DNA of 64,000 bases from Leptolyngbya sp. Heron Island J (GCF_000482245.1 NZ_AWNH01000115.1:186001-250000); one strand, 5' to 3'; numbered from the stretch's first letter, positions 41,745 through 50,881 are shown. Notes: a model not told the origin generated them from the sequence alone. Translations and numbers: made by a program.

Positions 41745-44015
41745 ATGATTGTTATGAACTGGTATCGTCGCACGCTAGGGTTATGCCTGGGCTTGAATTT
41801 ATTGACTGCTACGCCGCTGATGTTGGCTCAACCTGCATTGGCTCAGCTGCCTAATTTGGAAAATCAGCCTGCTTTAGTGCAAGAAGGCTATGTGCTGTTT
41901 GAGCGGGGCTGGATTGCTCCGGCTCTGGAGACGTTTCGTCAGGCGGTTCAGCAGTATCCTAATTCTGTGCCGGCGCAGCTGGGGTTAGCTCGGTCCTATT
42001 TGAAACTGGGCCAGGATGCGAATGCGTTTGAGGCATTTCGACGGTTGCTGGTGTTGGAGCCTACTAATATTGAAGCCCTGGAGACTTTGGGAGTATTGGG
42101 CACCTATCGACCAGAGTGGCGCAGTGTGGGGATTGAGTCGCTGACGACATTGCTGGCCCAGCCGGGCTACGAGCAAAATGGGGAAGTGCGATCGCAACGT
42201 GCCCTGCTGTTGTTCTATGAGGGTCGCCTAGTTGAGGCCGTCGCTGACTATGACATTGCCCTGGAGCAAAATCCGACCTGGGCGACTCAGGTGGGTGCCG
42301 CCCAGGTATTTGCCTATGGTGGCCGCTCTGCCCAATCGGTTGAGTTGTTTGAAAGTTATATCAATGCGGGCCAACGTCTGACGGTTTTTGAGGCCCAGGC
42401 CTATAGTTTTGCCCTGCGGCGGCAGGATAATCCTGGCCAGGCCATCGCAGTGCTCACAGCATTTCTAGATGCCAATGGTGATCCAACTGAGCAGGCCCAG
42501 ATTAAAGCAGACTTGGCGACTTCCTATGCGGCTAATCGCGAATATGAGCAAGGGCTAGCCTTGCTGGATACGATCCAAGGACAGCCGTTAGTGGTGGCGC
42601 GGGCGCTGCGGGGGATGACGTTTTATACTGATACGCCAGTTGTGCAGCAGCGGGCGATCGCGGCTTATAAAGCGGTCCTCTCCAGTTCTAGTCTGACGGT
42701 GGGAACGGCCCGTGAGGCAGCAGCGGCCCTGGGTAGCTATCCCAGCAGCCAGCCGACTACCTTGGCCACCTATCGACAGCTGGCAGCCCAGTACCCCGAC
42801 GACGTGAGTCTCTATGTACAGACCAGTATTTGGGAGAGGCAGCTGGCTCAAATTTCGGCTCAGGAACTGCGACAGCGGTTGTTGGCTGTCAACTTACCTG
42901 AGAACCCTATCCAGCTGCGGTACGTTGCCAGTAGCTTAGCCCGTCTTGATCCCCCTGATGCAGAGCTGATCACGTTTTATCAGGAGGTGCTGGCCGTGAC
43001 TGCAGCCGAGCCCTTTCTGCACTATCGTCTGGGGCAGATTTACCTGCAGCAAAATCAGCTAGACCTGGCCCAGGAGCAGCTGCAGCTGTATGCCGGGGAT
43101 GATCCAGCTGTGCTGCTATTCCAGGCTGAACAGGCTCGCCGCCAGGATGATATCGACACCAGCATTGCGATCTATCAGCAGCTGATTAATGACCCTACCA
43201 GTAACAATGAGGTGGTGACGGGTGCCCTACAAGGCCTGGCGGGCATTTATCAGGGACAGGGACGTTATGCCGAGGCGCTAGCCCTGTATGAAGAGATTAT
43301 TGCCCTCAATCCTGGCAATGATGCCAAAATTCTGGGGCAAACCAGTTTGGCCTACCAGGGTAAATTTATTGCGGTGGAGACGGCGGAATCGGTTCTAAAC
43401 CAGTGGTTAGCCAGTCACTCTGCCAATGATACTCCCCCTGAACTCTACAGCTTGGTGGGTTCCCTGCCAGCTGATCCGGCCCGTAGTCAGCTGTATGACA
43501 CCTTACTGGCTATCAACCCCAGATCGATTGCGGTTCGTCAGCGGCAAATCCAAGTTCTGGCCATGACCGATCCAGATGCGGCGAATCAGGCGGCAGCGCA
43601 ACTGGTGGCTGATAATCCTGATGCTCCAGAGGCTTATTTGCTCCAGGGGCAGATTGCTCAAGATACTGACGATCTCTCAACGGCAGCTGCGGCATACAAT
43701 ACTCTGCTGGAGCGTAACCCGGAGCAGTTTGATGCCATCGTGGGCTTGGCTGGGGTGCGATTCCGTCAGCTGCGCTATCAAGAAGCCCGGCGCTTGTATG
43801 ATCAGGCGATTGAGCTGGCTCCGGATGATATCAATCTACGTCAGGCCTCCATTAGCTTAACGGTGGCGCAAGATCGGCCATTGCAGGCTCTAGAAGAGAT
43901 TAGTGCATTGCAGAGTCGGGTGCCCAACAGTATTGGTTTAGAACGCCAGGAGCTATTGATTCAGGAGAGGCTGTTGCTGCATCGAGGGTTCCAGCCTGTG
44001 TGGGAGCGTTATTAA
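41745..44015 (+). CDS. Large exported TPR protein (BcsC-like scaffold)
   Basis: About 756 residues from the ATG at 41745 (AGGA just upstream); the frame extends back to 41670 but would then translate intergenic palindromes. A signal peptide (RTLGLCLGLNLLTATPLML, cleavage after ALA) leads into at least ten TPR motifs, e.g. GLARSYLKLGQDANAFEAFR, YEGRLVEAVADYDIALEQNP, IYQGQGRYAEALALYEEIIA, RFRQLRYQEARRLYDQAIEL. It ends soon after the repeats without a beta-barrel. The layout resembles the TPR part of cellulose-export protein BcsC; the porin-like gene before it and the GH8 enzyme after it support a polysaccharide export role. No synthase gene lies in this window. Confidence 0.85.
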   Translation: MIVMNWYRRTLGLCLGLNLLTATPLMLAQPALAQLPNLENQPALVQEGYVLFERGWIAPALETFRQAVQQYPNSVPAQLGLARSYLKLGQDANAFEAFRRLLVLEPTNIEALETLGVLGTYRPEWRSVGIESLTTLLAQPGYEQNGEVRSQRALLLFYEGRLVEAVADYDIALEQNPTWATQVGAAQVFAYGGRSAQSVELFESYINAGQRLTVFEAQAYSFALRRQDNPGQAIAVLTAFLDANGDPTEQAQIKADLATSYAANREYEQGLALLDTIQGQPLVVARALRGMTFYTDTPVVQQRAIAAYKAVLSSSSLTVGTAREAAAALGSYPSSQPTTLATYRQLAAQYPDDVSLYVQTSIWERQLAQISAQELRQRLLAVNLPENPIQLRYVASSLARLDPPDAELITFYQEVLAVTAAEPFLHYRLGQIYLQQNQLDLAQEQLQLYAGDDPAVLLFQAEQARRQDDIDTSIAIYQQLINDPTSNNEVVTGALQGLAGIYQGQGRYAEALALYEEIIALNPGNDAKILGQTSLAYQGKFIAVETAESVLNQWLASHSANDTPPELYSLVGSLPADPARSQLYDTLLAINPRSIAVRQRQIQVLAMTDPDAANQAAAQLVADNPDAPEAYLLQGQIAQDTDDLSTAAAAYNTLLERNPEQFDAIVGLAGVRFRQLRYQEARRLYDQAIELAPDDINLRQASISLTVAQDRPLQALEEISALQSRVPNSIGLERQELLIQERLLLHRGFQPVWERY

Positions 44016-44178
44016 TGGTGGGGGGCACCCAGGCGGCAGTTGAGCTTGAGGCCAGTGTGCGAGCACGAGGACGTTGTCCTAGGGTCTGACACTGGGCTAA
44101 GTGGCAACTAATGACGCTGAGAACCATTTTTATTTGTTAAGACAGTAACACCAGGCCAGACCAAAGGATGGGACGAAA

Positions 44179-45471
44179 ATGTTGTCTAGAGCGGTTTTGA
44201 GATGGATAAAGCGCTGGGGCTGTCTGGCGCTTGTGGGGTTTATTGTTAGTATTTTGATTTCTAGCTGTGTGATTCCGGTGCGATCGCAAGCTGCCTATGA
44301 GCTGCCCACCCAGATGCCCACCACAATTAAGGTTGCGACGGCGGCCTTAGGGGTTGACCGTCCTTTTTTTGAAACAACCTGGCAGCGATATCGCGATCGC
44401 TTTATTCAAGCCGATGGTCGCGTCATTGACTGGGAAAATGACGATCAGCGTACAACCTCCGAAGGTCAGGCCTATGCCATGCTCCGAGCATTGTTGATTG
44501 ATGATCCAGAGACCTTCGATCAGGTACTGCGATGGGGCGAAGAAAACCTGGCCAGATATGATGCTGACGGAGCCTTGATCGATCATCTTTGGGCCTGGAA
44601 GTGGGGACCGGATGGAGCCCCTGGTGAGGCGGAAACCTGGGGGATTTTAGATCCCAACTTTGCCACTGATGCCGATATCGATGCGGTAACTGCCTTGATC
44701 ATGGCTGCCCGCCGTTGGCAAAAGCCTGACTATTTGGATCTGGCTCAAATAAAACTCAACGATATTTGGGAGTTTTCGACTGCTGATATCTCTTTGCAGG
44801 ATGAATTATCAGGGCGCTATCTGTTACCTGGTCCGCTGGAGGCGTTCCATCCATCTCCCGAAGTTTGGTACCTGAACCCGTCCTACATCGCTCCCTATGC
44901 CTTTCGTCTCTTTGCTCAAATAGACGACCAACGAGACTGGTTAGAACTCGTACACACCGGCTACCGCATGCTGGAAGAGAGTGCCAAAATCTCGGAGCTA
45001 GGATTACCCAGCGATTGGGTTTTACTCCACAGTGAAGCTCCCCACTACCGAGAGTTACCCGACACCGCCTTGATCAAAAGTATCTATGGCTTTGATGCCT
45101 ATCGTGTTTGGTGGCGGGTGGCCCTAGATTTAGCCTGGTTTCAAGCGGCACCAGCCGGTCACTATTTGAGCGATCATTTACCGTCCTTGTTAGACATGTG
45201 GCGACAGTCTCAACAGCTACCGGCTCAAATTGATCTAGCCGGTCAGGCCATGGTTGATTATGGAGCCACGTCCCAATATGCCATGGTTTATCAGGCTGCG
45301 CGTCATCTAGACACTGACGCCGCTGAGTCAATCCGCGCTAACACATTAGCCCTGGCAGATCCTAACGATTTTTGGGATGGAGATTCCGCGTACTATACCC
45401 AAAATCTGGCCTGGCTGGGTTTATATCCCCCAGAGTGGGTACCAACAGACTGGCTCAACTCGCCGACCTGA
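44179..45471 (+). CDS. Glycoside hydrolase family 8 glucanase (BcsZ-like)
   Basis: A 430-residue exported GH8 enzyme. It has an N-terminal membrane or signal segment (CLALVGFIVSILISSCVIPV), with a possible lipobox near SSC. Catalytic features: RTTSEGQAYAMLRALLIDDP, where Glu is the proton donor, and ATDADIDAVTALIMAARRW, which fits the ADADxD substrate region. YLNPSYIAPYAFRLFAQI and SIYGFDAYRVWWRVALD follow the family pattern. GH8 enzymes cut beta-1,4-glucan; BcsZ is the example in bacterial cellulose operons and a related glucanase acts with cyanobacterial cellulose synthase. Here it follows the porin-like and TPR genes. Confidence 0.9.
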   Translation: MLSRAVLRWIKRWGCLALVGFIVSILISSCVIPVRSQAAYELPTQMPTTIKVATAALGVDRPFFETTWQRYRDRFIQADGRVIDWENDDQRTTSEGQAYAMLRALLIDDPETFDQVLRWGEENLARYDADGALIDHLWAWKWGPDGAPGEAETWGILDPNFATDADIDAVTALIMAARRWQKPDYLDLAQIKLNDIWEFSTADISLQDELSGRYLLPGPLEAFHPSPEVWYLNPSYIAPYAFRLFAQIDDQRDWLELVHTGYRMLEESAKISELGLPSDWVLLHSEAPHYRELPDTALIKSIYGFDAYRVWWRVALDLAWFQAAPAGHYLSDHLPSLLDMWRQSQQLPAQIDLAGQAMVDYGATSQYAMVYQAARHLDTDAAESIRANTLALADPNDFWDGDSAYYTQNLAWLGLYPPEWVPTDWLNSPT

Positions 45472-45477
45472 ATCCCC

Positions 45478-46017
45478 CTATATTGGCTTTAACAGCTCTA
45501 CCGTATCCTTGGCATCCATTGGCATTAGCTGCACATTCACTAGTTCTTCTCGGGCGGTGGGTAACGATTTGCCAATAAAGTCAGGGTGAATGGGGAGCTG
45601 TCGATGGCCTCGATCAATCAACACGGCCAGGCGGATCAGATCAGGTCGACCATACTCCAGCACAGCATTGAGGGCGGCGCGGATGGTCCGCCCACTAAAA
45701 ATGACATCATCCACCAAGACAACCTTTTTCCCAGTCAAATCACAGGGCAGCTTGCTTTTGGCGGGTGTGCGGGTCCCGATTTTATCGAGATCATCGCGAT
45801 AGAAGGTAATATCGAGCGCTCCCACCGGTATTTGAATGCCCTCCAGCCGTTCCATTTGCTGGGCCATGGTGTGGGCTAAGGGCACTCCGCGGGTATGGAT
45901 ACCCACCAGTACTAGATCGGTTAAATGGTCTGTACGTTCAATGATTTCAGAGGCCAAACGGTTTAGGGTACGGCGAATCGCCTCTTCGGAAAGAATTTCA
46001 ACTACCTGATCGGCCAT
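45478..46017 (-). CDS. pyrR: PyrR bifunctional regulator/uracil phosphoribosyltransferase
   Basis: About 179 residues. Motifs: [52 protein letters not shown] and the PRPP loop [20 protein letters not shown] (about 94-113), then [20 protein letters not shown]. It catalyses UMP formation from uracil and PRPP, and in many bacteria binds pyr mRNA; no attenuator of that kind was identified here. The start is likely the ATG at 46017 (MADQVVEI); an ATG at 46029 would add four residues. The stop is 6 bases from the convergent GH8 stop. Confidence 0.95.
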   Translation of the reverse strand: MADQVVEILSEEAIRRTLNRLASEIIERTDHLTDLVLVGIHTRGVPLAHTMAQQMERLEGIQIPVGALDITFYRDDLDKIGTRTPAKSKLPCDLTGKKVVLVDDVIFSGRTIRAALNAVLEYGRPDLIRLAVLIDRGHRQLPIHPDFIGKSLPTAREELVNVQLMPMDAKDTVELLKPI

Positions 46018-46190
46018 GGTGTAAGGCACAAAGTGAAAGCGGTTTATACGGTTGCTATTTCAAAAAAATAACTAAAAATAGCCGTTACGGCTGGGATGAG
46101 GATAAATCAGCACCTCACGGATTCAGGCCTCAAGCGGCTAGGCAAAACCTAGTTTAATAACCATAGCTGAGACTCCACCCTTGGCAAGCC

Positions 46191-46622
46191 TCAAACCATA
46201 AAATTTGTGTCTTCACCTTGAGCTGCTTGCCAACTGCGAGCATCGTAATATAGCTCTTCAAGCGAAATCTTGTAGAGTGTTTCCCGTAGCTTTTCTTGGA
46301 GCCGCCGCCACAGGGTAAGTGTTACCCAATCCTCTGCTTTTTCAGGCGCTGCCAATTCTAATGGGGTAATTGGTTCGCCAACCGCATCTAGAATTTGACC
46401 GAGAGAAATTTGGCTGGGTGCCTTGGCCAGGCGATAACCTCCCCGTGACCCTCTCACCGATTCAACTAGGCCTGCTCGACGTAGCTGAATTAGTAATTTT
46501 TCTAAGTAGGGAGCGGGTAGATTTTGGCGCTGAGCAATTAGTTTGACCGGTGCTAAATGGGGTTGCAAACTCAAATCGAGCATGGCTTTTACACTGTAGT
46601 GTCCGCGGGTTGTAAGTTTCAT
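46191..46622 (-). CDS. Rrf2-family transcriptional regulator without cysteines
   Basis: A 143-residue winged-helix regulator. The start MKLTTRGHYSVKAMLDLSLQ, then LIAQRQNLPAPYLEKLLIQL, RRAGLVESVRGSRGGYRLAK and ISLGQILDAVGEPI are textbook Rrf2. IscR-type members bind an Fe-S cluster through three cysteines after that point; this protein contains no cysteine at all, so it must sense something else or act without a cluster. It is divergent from the cyAbrB gene, and about 270 bases separate them. Targets are unknown. Confidence 0.93.
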   Translation of the reverse strand: MKLTTRGHYSVKAMLDLSLQPHLAPVKLIAQRQNLPAPYLEKLLIQLRRAGLVESVRGSRGGYRLAKAPSQISLGQILDAVGEPITPLELAAPEKAEDWVTLTLWRRLQEKLRETLYKISLEELYYDARSWQAAQGEDTNFMV

Positions 46623-46810
46623 GGTTAGGGCGGAGACTCAGCCAAGTTTAAGGTTTAGAAACGTGTGAATCTGAACTGAGGTCAATAGGATAGGCCAGGG
46701 AGAATCAGAGAAAAGTTAACATAAGAAGCCTGCCTAATGATTCTCTTCTAAAGAAATTACTAGGTAAATCAACTCTTAATACAATTATCAAGAAATAAAT
46801 TCAAACAGTG

Positions 46811-46841
46811 TGCAAAAACGCATTTGAATCATGTATGATTC
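46811..46841 (+). promoter_or_regulatory. cyAbrB promoter with palindrome across the -10 box
   Basis: A -35-like TGCAAA (46811-46816), a 17-base spacer and TATGAT (46834-46839) fit a sigma-70-type promoter. GAATCAT GT ATGATTC (46826-46841) is a perfect palindrome that covers the -10 box and lies 49 bases before the ATG. A dimeric repressor, possibly the product itself or the neighbouring Rrf2 protein, could bind here. Confidence 0.5.
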
Positions 46842-46889
46842 TGCTCGTTATATGTTTTCTAAACGTGTTCGCGTTAGAGATGTGGGTGA

Positions 46890-47297
46890 ATGGCTAAACC
46901 GTCAAATTCGAATCCATTAACTGGTAAGATACTACTCAAGAAAGTTAAAGACTTAGAGCATCTCTCTAGAGAGGAGAAAGCCAAAGCCTGTGGCTATTAC
47001 ACGGTGACTAAGAATGATGTTGTCCGTGTGAATATGATGAAATTTATGAATGCGCTGATTGATGCTGAAGGTATTCAATTAGACAGTATTCAAACAGGTA
47101 ATGGTCGCGGCGGTCGTAGCGCCAGCTATCGAATTACTGTGCAATCGAACGGGAATTTATTGATTGGGGCTGCTTACACAAAGCAGATGGGTTTAAGGCC
47201 TGGGGATGAATTTGAAATTTCCCTAGGTCGTAAACATATTCGTTTGAAGCAGCTCAATGTCGATGACGATGATGATAATGACGATGATGATGAATAA
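46890..47297 (+). CDS. cyAbrB-family transcriptional regulator
   Basis: A 135-residue protein of the cyanobacteria-specific AbrB-like family. Family features: PLTGKILLKKVKDLEHLSRE (about 9-28), EKAKACGYYTVTKNDVVRVN (about 29-48), FMNALIDAEGI, and the C-terminal AbrB-type DNA-binding part SASYRITVQSNGNLLIGAAY followed by KQMGLRPGDEFEISLGRKHI. It ends in an acidic tail of about 13 Asp, Asn and Glu residues. cyAbrB proteins act as nucleoid-associated regulators of carbon and nitrogen metabolism. I do not decide between the two paralogue groups. A palindrome in its promoter suggests autoregulation. Confidence 0.92.
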   Translation: MAKPSNSNPLTGKILLKKVKDLEHLSREEKAKACGYYTVTKNDVVRVNMMKFMNALIDAEGIQLDSIQTGNGRGGRSASYRITVQSNGNLLIGAAYTKQMGLRPGDEFEISLGRKHIRLKQLNVDDDDDNDDDDE

Positions 47298-47357
47298 GTG
47301 ATGGTTAATCATGTCATCATTAGTAGGCTGAATTTCTAGCTTTAATTCAGAAATATT

Positions 47358-48836
47358 ATGGGGTTGCCAGTAGTTTTAGATGTGGCCCTGGGGTTGATAT
47401 TTGTTTATATGGCCCTGGGTTTGATTGCTAGTGAGGTACACGAGATTGTGAGTACTCTCTTGCAGTGGAGAGCCGAACATCTCAAGTATTCGATTGAACA
47501 GCTGTTGGCAGGGGGGCAGCTAGCCGATCGACGGGCGGCAAGAAAGCTAGCCGATCAGCTTTATAGCAGCCCTATGGTGCGTGACTTAAACTATGAGGCT
47601 CAAGGTGTCATTGCTCGTTCTGCCCGACGGTTAATCCATGCTGCGGGTCGTATTTATCGGCTTGTTAGCCGTACCCGTAATGTATTTGGGACCGAAACAT
47701 CTGGTCCCTCGTATATTCCGTCAGAGGCGTTTGCGACAACATTGATGGATACGCTGCAGTTGGAAGGGTTGCAGAAGTCAATTGTCGAGGCCCGTCTTAA
47801 ACGGTTGCTGCAGGAACGAATCATGCTGCCTTTGGGGGATACGCTTCACACGTTGCGGGCAGCTGTTGGCGATGGTGCTCTGTTGGATGTGGAGTTGCGT
47901 AACCTGGAGGCATCCCTGGAAAAAATATTTACCGACTATCGCACCGGGCGTACAGAGCTAACTCAAATTGCTGATCGAGTGCTAGCAGAGCTGGATCATT
48001 TTGCTGATCAGGGGGCTCAGGTGTTACCTGAGAGTTATGGGGCAACTCAGGCTTTTGTTCGTCGCCTGGGGTATTTGCGATCGCAGTTATCCGGCGGTAT
48101 GGATTTGGCTGAAGGGCTGGTCCGACAGCTGCAGCCTAATCTCAAAGAATTACTGTCCCTACTCACTTACCCTAACGATCCTCGTTCTAACGAGCTGGCT
48201 TACATCCGCAAAAACCTTGAAGGTAAATTGCCCCTCAAGCTACAGGAAAGTCTTGGCCTGTTAGCCGAACGGGTTAGCCGTCGTACCGATGCTGCAGAAG
48301 ATCAGCTCAAAATGTTTCAGACCGAAGTAGAGCAGTGGTACGACCGGGGTATGGATCGCGCTTCGGGGGTATACCGTCGCAACTCAAAAATTGTGGGTAT
48401 TTTGATTGGGGTTGCGATCGCGGCCATTGTCAATGCCGATACCTTCTACATCGCCAATCGACTAACCGTCGATGAAGCGGTCCGCACCAGTGTTATCCAA
48501 ACGGTTAATCAGGTATCCCTAGAGGCAATGGCATCGCCATCAGAGGATAGCGGTGCCCTCAGGGATGACCTCCAGTCCTTGGGTAATGCCGTACAAACCA
48601 CACTTTCAGACTATGCACTGCCCATTGGTCGTTCACCCAAGCTACTGGCCACCCAAGCGGTTCTAGAAGCTGACTGGCCTTTTCCGATTCCCCGACACTG
48701 GCTAGGCTGGGTGGTCACTGGAGTAGCCATTTCCATGGGATCTAATTTCTGGTTTGATGCGTTACGACGGGTGACATCAGTCCGGTCGTCAGGGGCTAAA
48801 CCGACTACCTCGACGACGACTGCTGATCGTCCATAA
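47358..48836 (+). CDS. Membrane protein of unknown function
   Basis: A 492-residue protein. A first hydrophobic helix (VALGLIFVYMALGLIASEVH, about 9-28) is followed by a long, mostly helical and charged region (about 30-340). A second membrane segment (IVGILIGVAIAAIVNADTFY, about 346-366) and a third near 450 (HWLGWVVTGVAISMGSNFWF) follow. The pattern VYMALGLIASEVHEIVSTLL at the start is shared by a group of bacterial hypothetical membrane proteins that I cannot name with certainty. It begins 60 bases after the cyAbrB gene. Its last 32 bases overlap the convergent histidine kinase gene. Confidence 0.85.
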   Translation: MGLPVVLDVALGLIFVYMALGLIASEVHEIVSTLLQWRAEHLKYSIEQLLAGGQLADRRAARKLADQLYSSPMVRDLNYEAQGVIARSARRLIHAAGRIYRLVSRTRNVFGTETSGPSYIPSEAFATTLMDTLQLEGLQKSIVEARLKRLLQERIMLPLGDTLHTLRAAVGDGALLDVELRNLEASLEKIFTDYRTGRTELTQIADRVLAELDHFADQGAQVLPESYGATQAFVRRLGYLRSQLSGGMDLAEGLVRQLQPNLKELLSLLTYPNDPRSNELAYIRKNLEGKLPLKLQESLGLLAERVSRRTDAAEDQLKMFQTEVEQWYDRGMDRASGVYRRNSKIVGILIGVAIAAIVNADTFYIANRLTVDEAVRTSVIQTVNQVSLEAMASPSEDSGALRDDLQSLGNAVQTTLSDYALPIGRSPKLLATQAVLEADWPFPIPRHWLGWVVTGVAISMGSNFWFDALRRVTSVRSSGAKPTTSTTTADRP

Positions 48837-50127
48837 CCGGTAACCACACCACAAAAACTGTCCCCCTCTCATCCATTGATAAACATTGATGTAAAGGGGG
48901 GGGGACCCATGGCAAAGGAGGGTCTTGACTGAAAATGGGGCTGACCAAATCTATTGCCCCCCCCATTTGAGTGACCAAATCCTTAGCAATTGCCAACCCC
49001 AGACCGGTACCAGAAATGGTGCCCTGGGACTGTATGCCCCGATAATGCCGAGAAAATAAGTGCTCTTGATCCTCAAGCGGTATGCCTGGGCCACCATCAC
49101 CAATAACAATTCCTAGATAACCTTCCTTTTCCACGCCGCCTAACAGCCAGACCCAGGCATTAGGAGGCGAATATTTGAACGCATTATCTAATAAGTTAGC
49201 AACGATTTCCTGCAGTGCCTGAGCATCAACCATTACTAACTGCTCAGAAAAGTTTTCGATAGGTGAATGCCAAAACTGCCGATTGCGCTCACTAGCGGCA
49301 GCCACAGTCACCATAATTAGGGGGTGCAGCACATCTCCCAAAAACTGGGGACCAGGTTCCAACGAACGGCCTAATGCCGGTAAAAGCGGCTTTGGAGTAG
49401 CTTCATTTCCGTCTGATAACAACGGAGGATTAGCCTCCTGAGCGATATCAGCATCTCCAATATCAACGGCTGCATCAAAATCGGTCACTAGTTCATTCAG
49501 GTGCTGACTTTCTCGGACTATGCCATCTGCGAGCCGATAGTTAGGATCATCTTGAGAAAGCCGCCGCCGCATTAATTTCCCGAACGTGCCAATAGCCGTC
49601 AAAGGATTGCGAAACTGATGCAACAGGTTGTGAAAAACTTCCGATTGTTCTCCCTGTAAGGTTTGCTTTGTCTCTAGTCGTTGACGTAGCCACTGATTTT
49701 GCCGATCCAAAAAGCAGCCAGCCGCCAAGCCGGTCGAAACCGTCTGTAAATACTGCTGTTCGCTGGCTTGCCAGGGGCGATCAGAACGCAGCATCACCAG
49801 GACGCCCATGACGATCTCTTGATGCATAAGAGGGACTACTAGTCGCTCTACACCCATATCTGGATCAGGGCGCTCAATTCCAGCTAACTCCCCTGGAGAT
49901 AAGGTATTGATTACCGATGGAGGCAGCGCAATCTGTTGGCTGGTTGGATCTAGTAAATCTTGAAAATCACTGGACTCTGGCACCTGAGCAATGGGAACCA
50001 ATATTGGCTCAGACTCCTGATTTACACCCAGGGTAAGATAAACAACAGACGACACCTCGCCAAACGTGCGGCGCAGTAATTCCAGGTGAGCCTGACATAA
50101 ATCTACTAATTCGGCACTGGCTGGCAT
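48805..50127 (-). CDS. GAF-domain sensor histidine kinase
   Basis: A 440-residue cytoplasmic kinase without membrane helices. Residues about 1-150 form a GAF-like sensor (LLRRTFGEVSSVVYLTLGVN, VERLVVPLMHQEIVMGVLVM). The H box is VFHNLLHQFRNPLTAIGTFG (about 164-183), with His in HQFRNP. The ATPase follows: LQEIVANLLDNAFKYSPPNA (N box, about 307-326), IVIGDGGPGIPLEDQEHLFS (G1) and GTGLGLAIAKDLVTQMGGAI (G2). All ATP-binding motifs are intact. There is a loop rich in Pro and Asp in the dimerisation part. No response regulator is adjacent, so the partner and signal are unknown. Confidence 0.93.
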   Translation of the reverse strand: MPASAELVDLCQAHLELLRRTFGEVSSVVYLTLGVNQESEPILVPIAQVPESSDFQDLLDPTSQQIALPPSVINTLSPGELAGIERPDPDMGVERLVVPLMHQEIVMGVLVMLRSDRPWQASEQQYLQTVSTGLAAGCFLDRQNQWLRQRLETKQTLQGEQSEVFHNLLHQFRNPLTAIGTFGKLMRRRLSQDDPNYRLADGIVRESQHLNELVTDFDAAVDIGDADIAQEANPPLLSDGNEATPKPLLPALGRSLEPGPQFLGDVLHPLIMVTVAAASERNRQFWHSPIENFSEQLVMVDAQALQEIVANLLDNAFKYSPPNAWVWLLGGVEKEGYLGIVIGDGGPGIPLEDQEHLFSRHYRGIQSQGTISGTGLGLAIAKDLVTQMGGAIDLVSPIFSQDPPLPWVPPPLHQCLSMDERGTVFVVWLPVMDDQQSSSR

Positions 50128-50312
50128 AGTCTAGCCTTGAATCGGTCAATGGAGCAGTCCTTAGGTTATTTTCCCCGTCCGGACAAATTTACATAAATTT
50201 TAATTTTTATCAAGATAATCAGAAACTTTATAGAGGGTCGTATTGCCCTTAACTTTGGAGGATGGTAGTGACCAGCACACTTTCAGAATACACACCACAA
50301 TTTTAAAAGAAG

Positions 50313-50341
50313 TTGAAAATCTAAGGCACAACCGATATACT
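50313..50341 (+). promoter_or_regulatory. Sigma-70-type promoter of the DUF3155 gene
   Basis: TTGAAA (50313-50318), a 17-base spacer and TATACT (50336-50341) are close to consensus. Transcription would start near 50348, giving a leader of about 70 bases before the TTG start at 50417. The rest of the interval back to the histidine kinase start (50128) shows nothing else recognisable. Confidence 0.6.
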
Positions 50342-50416
50342 TTGCTGGGTTAAGTGTTTTTGTAACTATCAATACACGAATCCACTACTCAAACTATCGA
50401 TGGGAGGTCAAGCAAC

Positions 50417-50722
50417 TTGGCACGGAGACGCAAGCGTAAAAGCCGTCGTCGCCTCGAAGGGCGTCGTATTTTAGAATCAGTTCCTCAGTACAGTATCGAG
50501 AGTGGAGAAGCTAAGCCGGTTACGGCGGCTCGTAATTTTATCCATTCTGAGGGTATTCAACCACCTGCTGTATTACTGGTTAAGCGTAACGAGCATACCA
50601 CCGACCGGTACTTCTGGGCAGAAAAGGGATTATTCGGTGCTCAGTATGTCGAAGAAAACCACTTCTTATTTCCTAGTCTTCGAGCCTTGATCGGCGAGGA
50701 AGAAGAAGTCGTTCTTGGCTAG
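50417..50722 (+). CDS. DUF3155 family protein
   Basis: A 101-residue cyanobacterial protein. The very basic N-terminus (ARRRKRKSRRRLEGRRILES) suggests nucleic acid or membrane-surface binding; NFIHSEGIQPPAVLLVKRNE then RYFWAEKGLFGAQYVEENHF is the conserved core, and the tail is acidic. The start codon is TTG at 50417, supported by GGGAGGT at 50402-50408 with eight bases between; no ATG or GTG occurs in the right place. The gene has a near-consensus promoter and a strong terminator and is thus monocistronic. Function is unknown. Confidence 0.9.
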   Translation: MARRRKRKSRRRLEGRRILESVPQYSIESGEAKPVTAARNFIHSEGIQPPAVLLVKRNEHTTDRYFWAEKGLFGAQYVEENHFLFPSLRALIGEEEEVVLG

Positions 50723-50729
50723 AAGGGAA

Positions 50730-50755
50730 GGTGAAGTACGAGATAGTACTTCACC
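50730..50755 (+). other. Perfect 10-base hairpin downstream of the DUF3155 gene
   Basis: GGTGAAGTAC (50730-50739) pairs with GTACTTCACC (50746-50755) around a 6-base loop. It has no T tract and precedes the true terminator by 30 bases. It may stabilise the 3' end of the mRNA or belong to a small RNA. Confidence 0.55.
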
Positions 50756-50785
50756 AGTTCAAACAAAACCTCTAAAAGATTACCA

Positions 50786-50815
50786 GGGAGGCGTAACATT
50801 TGTGCCTCCCTTTTT
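50786..50815 (+). terminator. Rho-independent terminator
   Basis: GGGAGGC (50786-50792) pairs with GCCTCCC (50804-50810), loop of 11 bases, followed directly by TTTTT (50811-50815). It terminates the DUF3155 transcript. Confidence 0.88.
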
Positions 50816-50881
50816 AGTGGAGATGTTGCTAATAGGTATTTTGCTCTGTTTTGCAGCAGGTCATTCAAATTTTAGTTGAAG

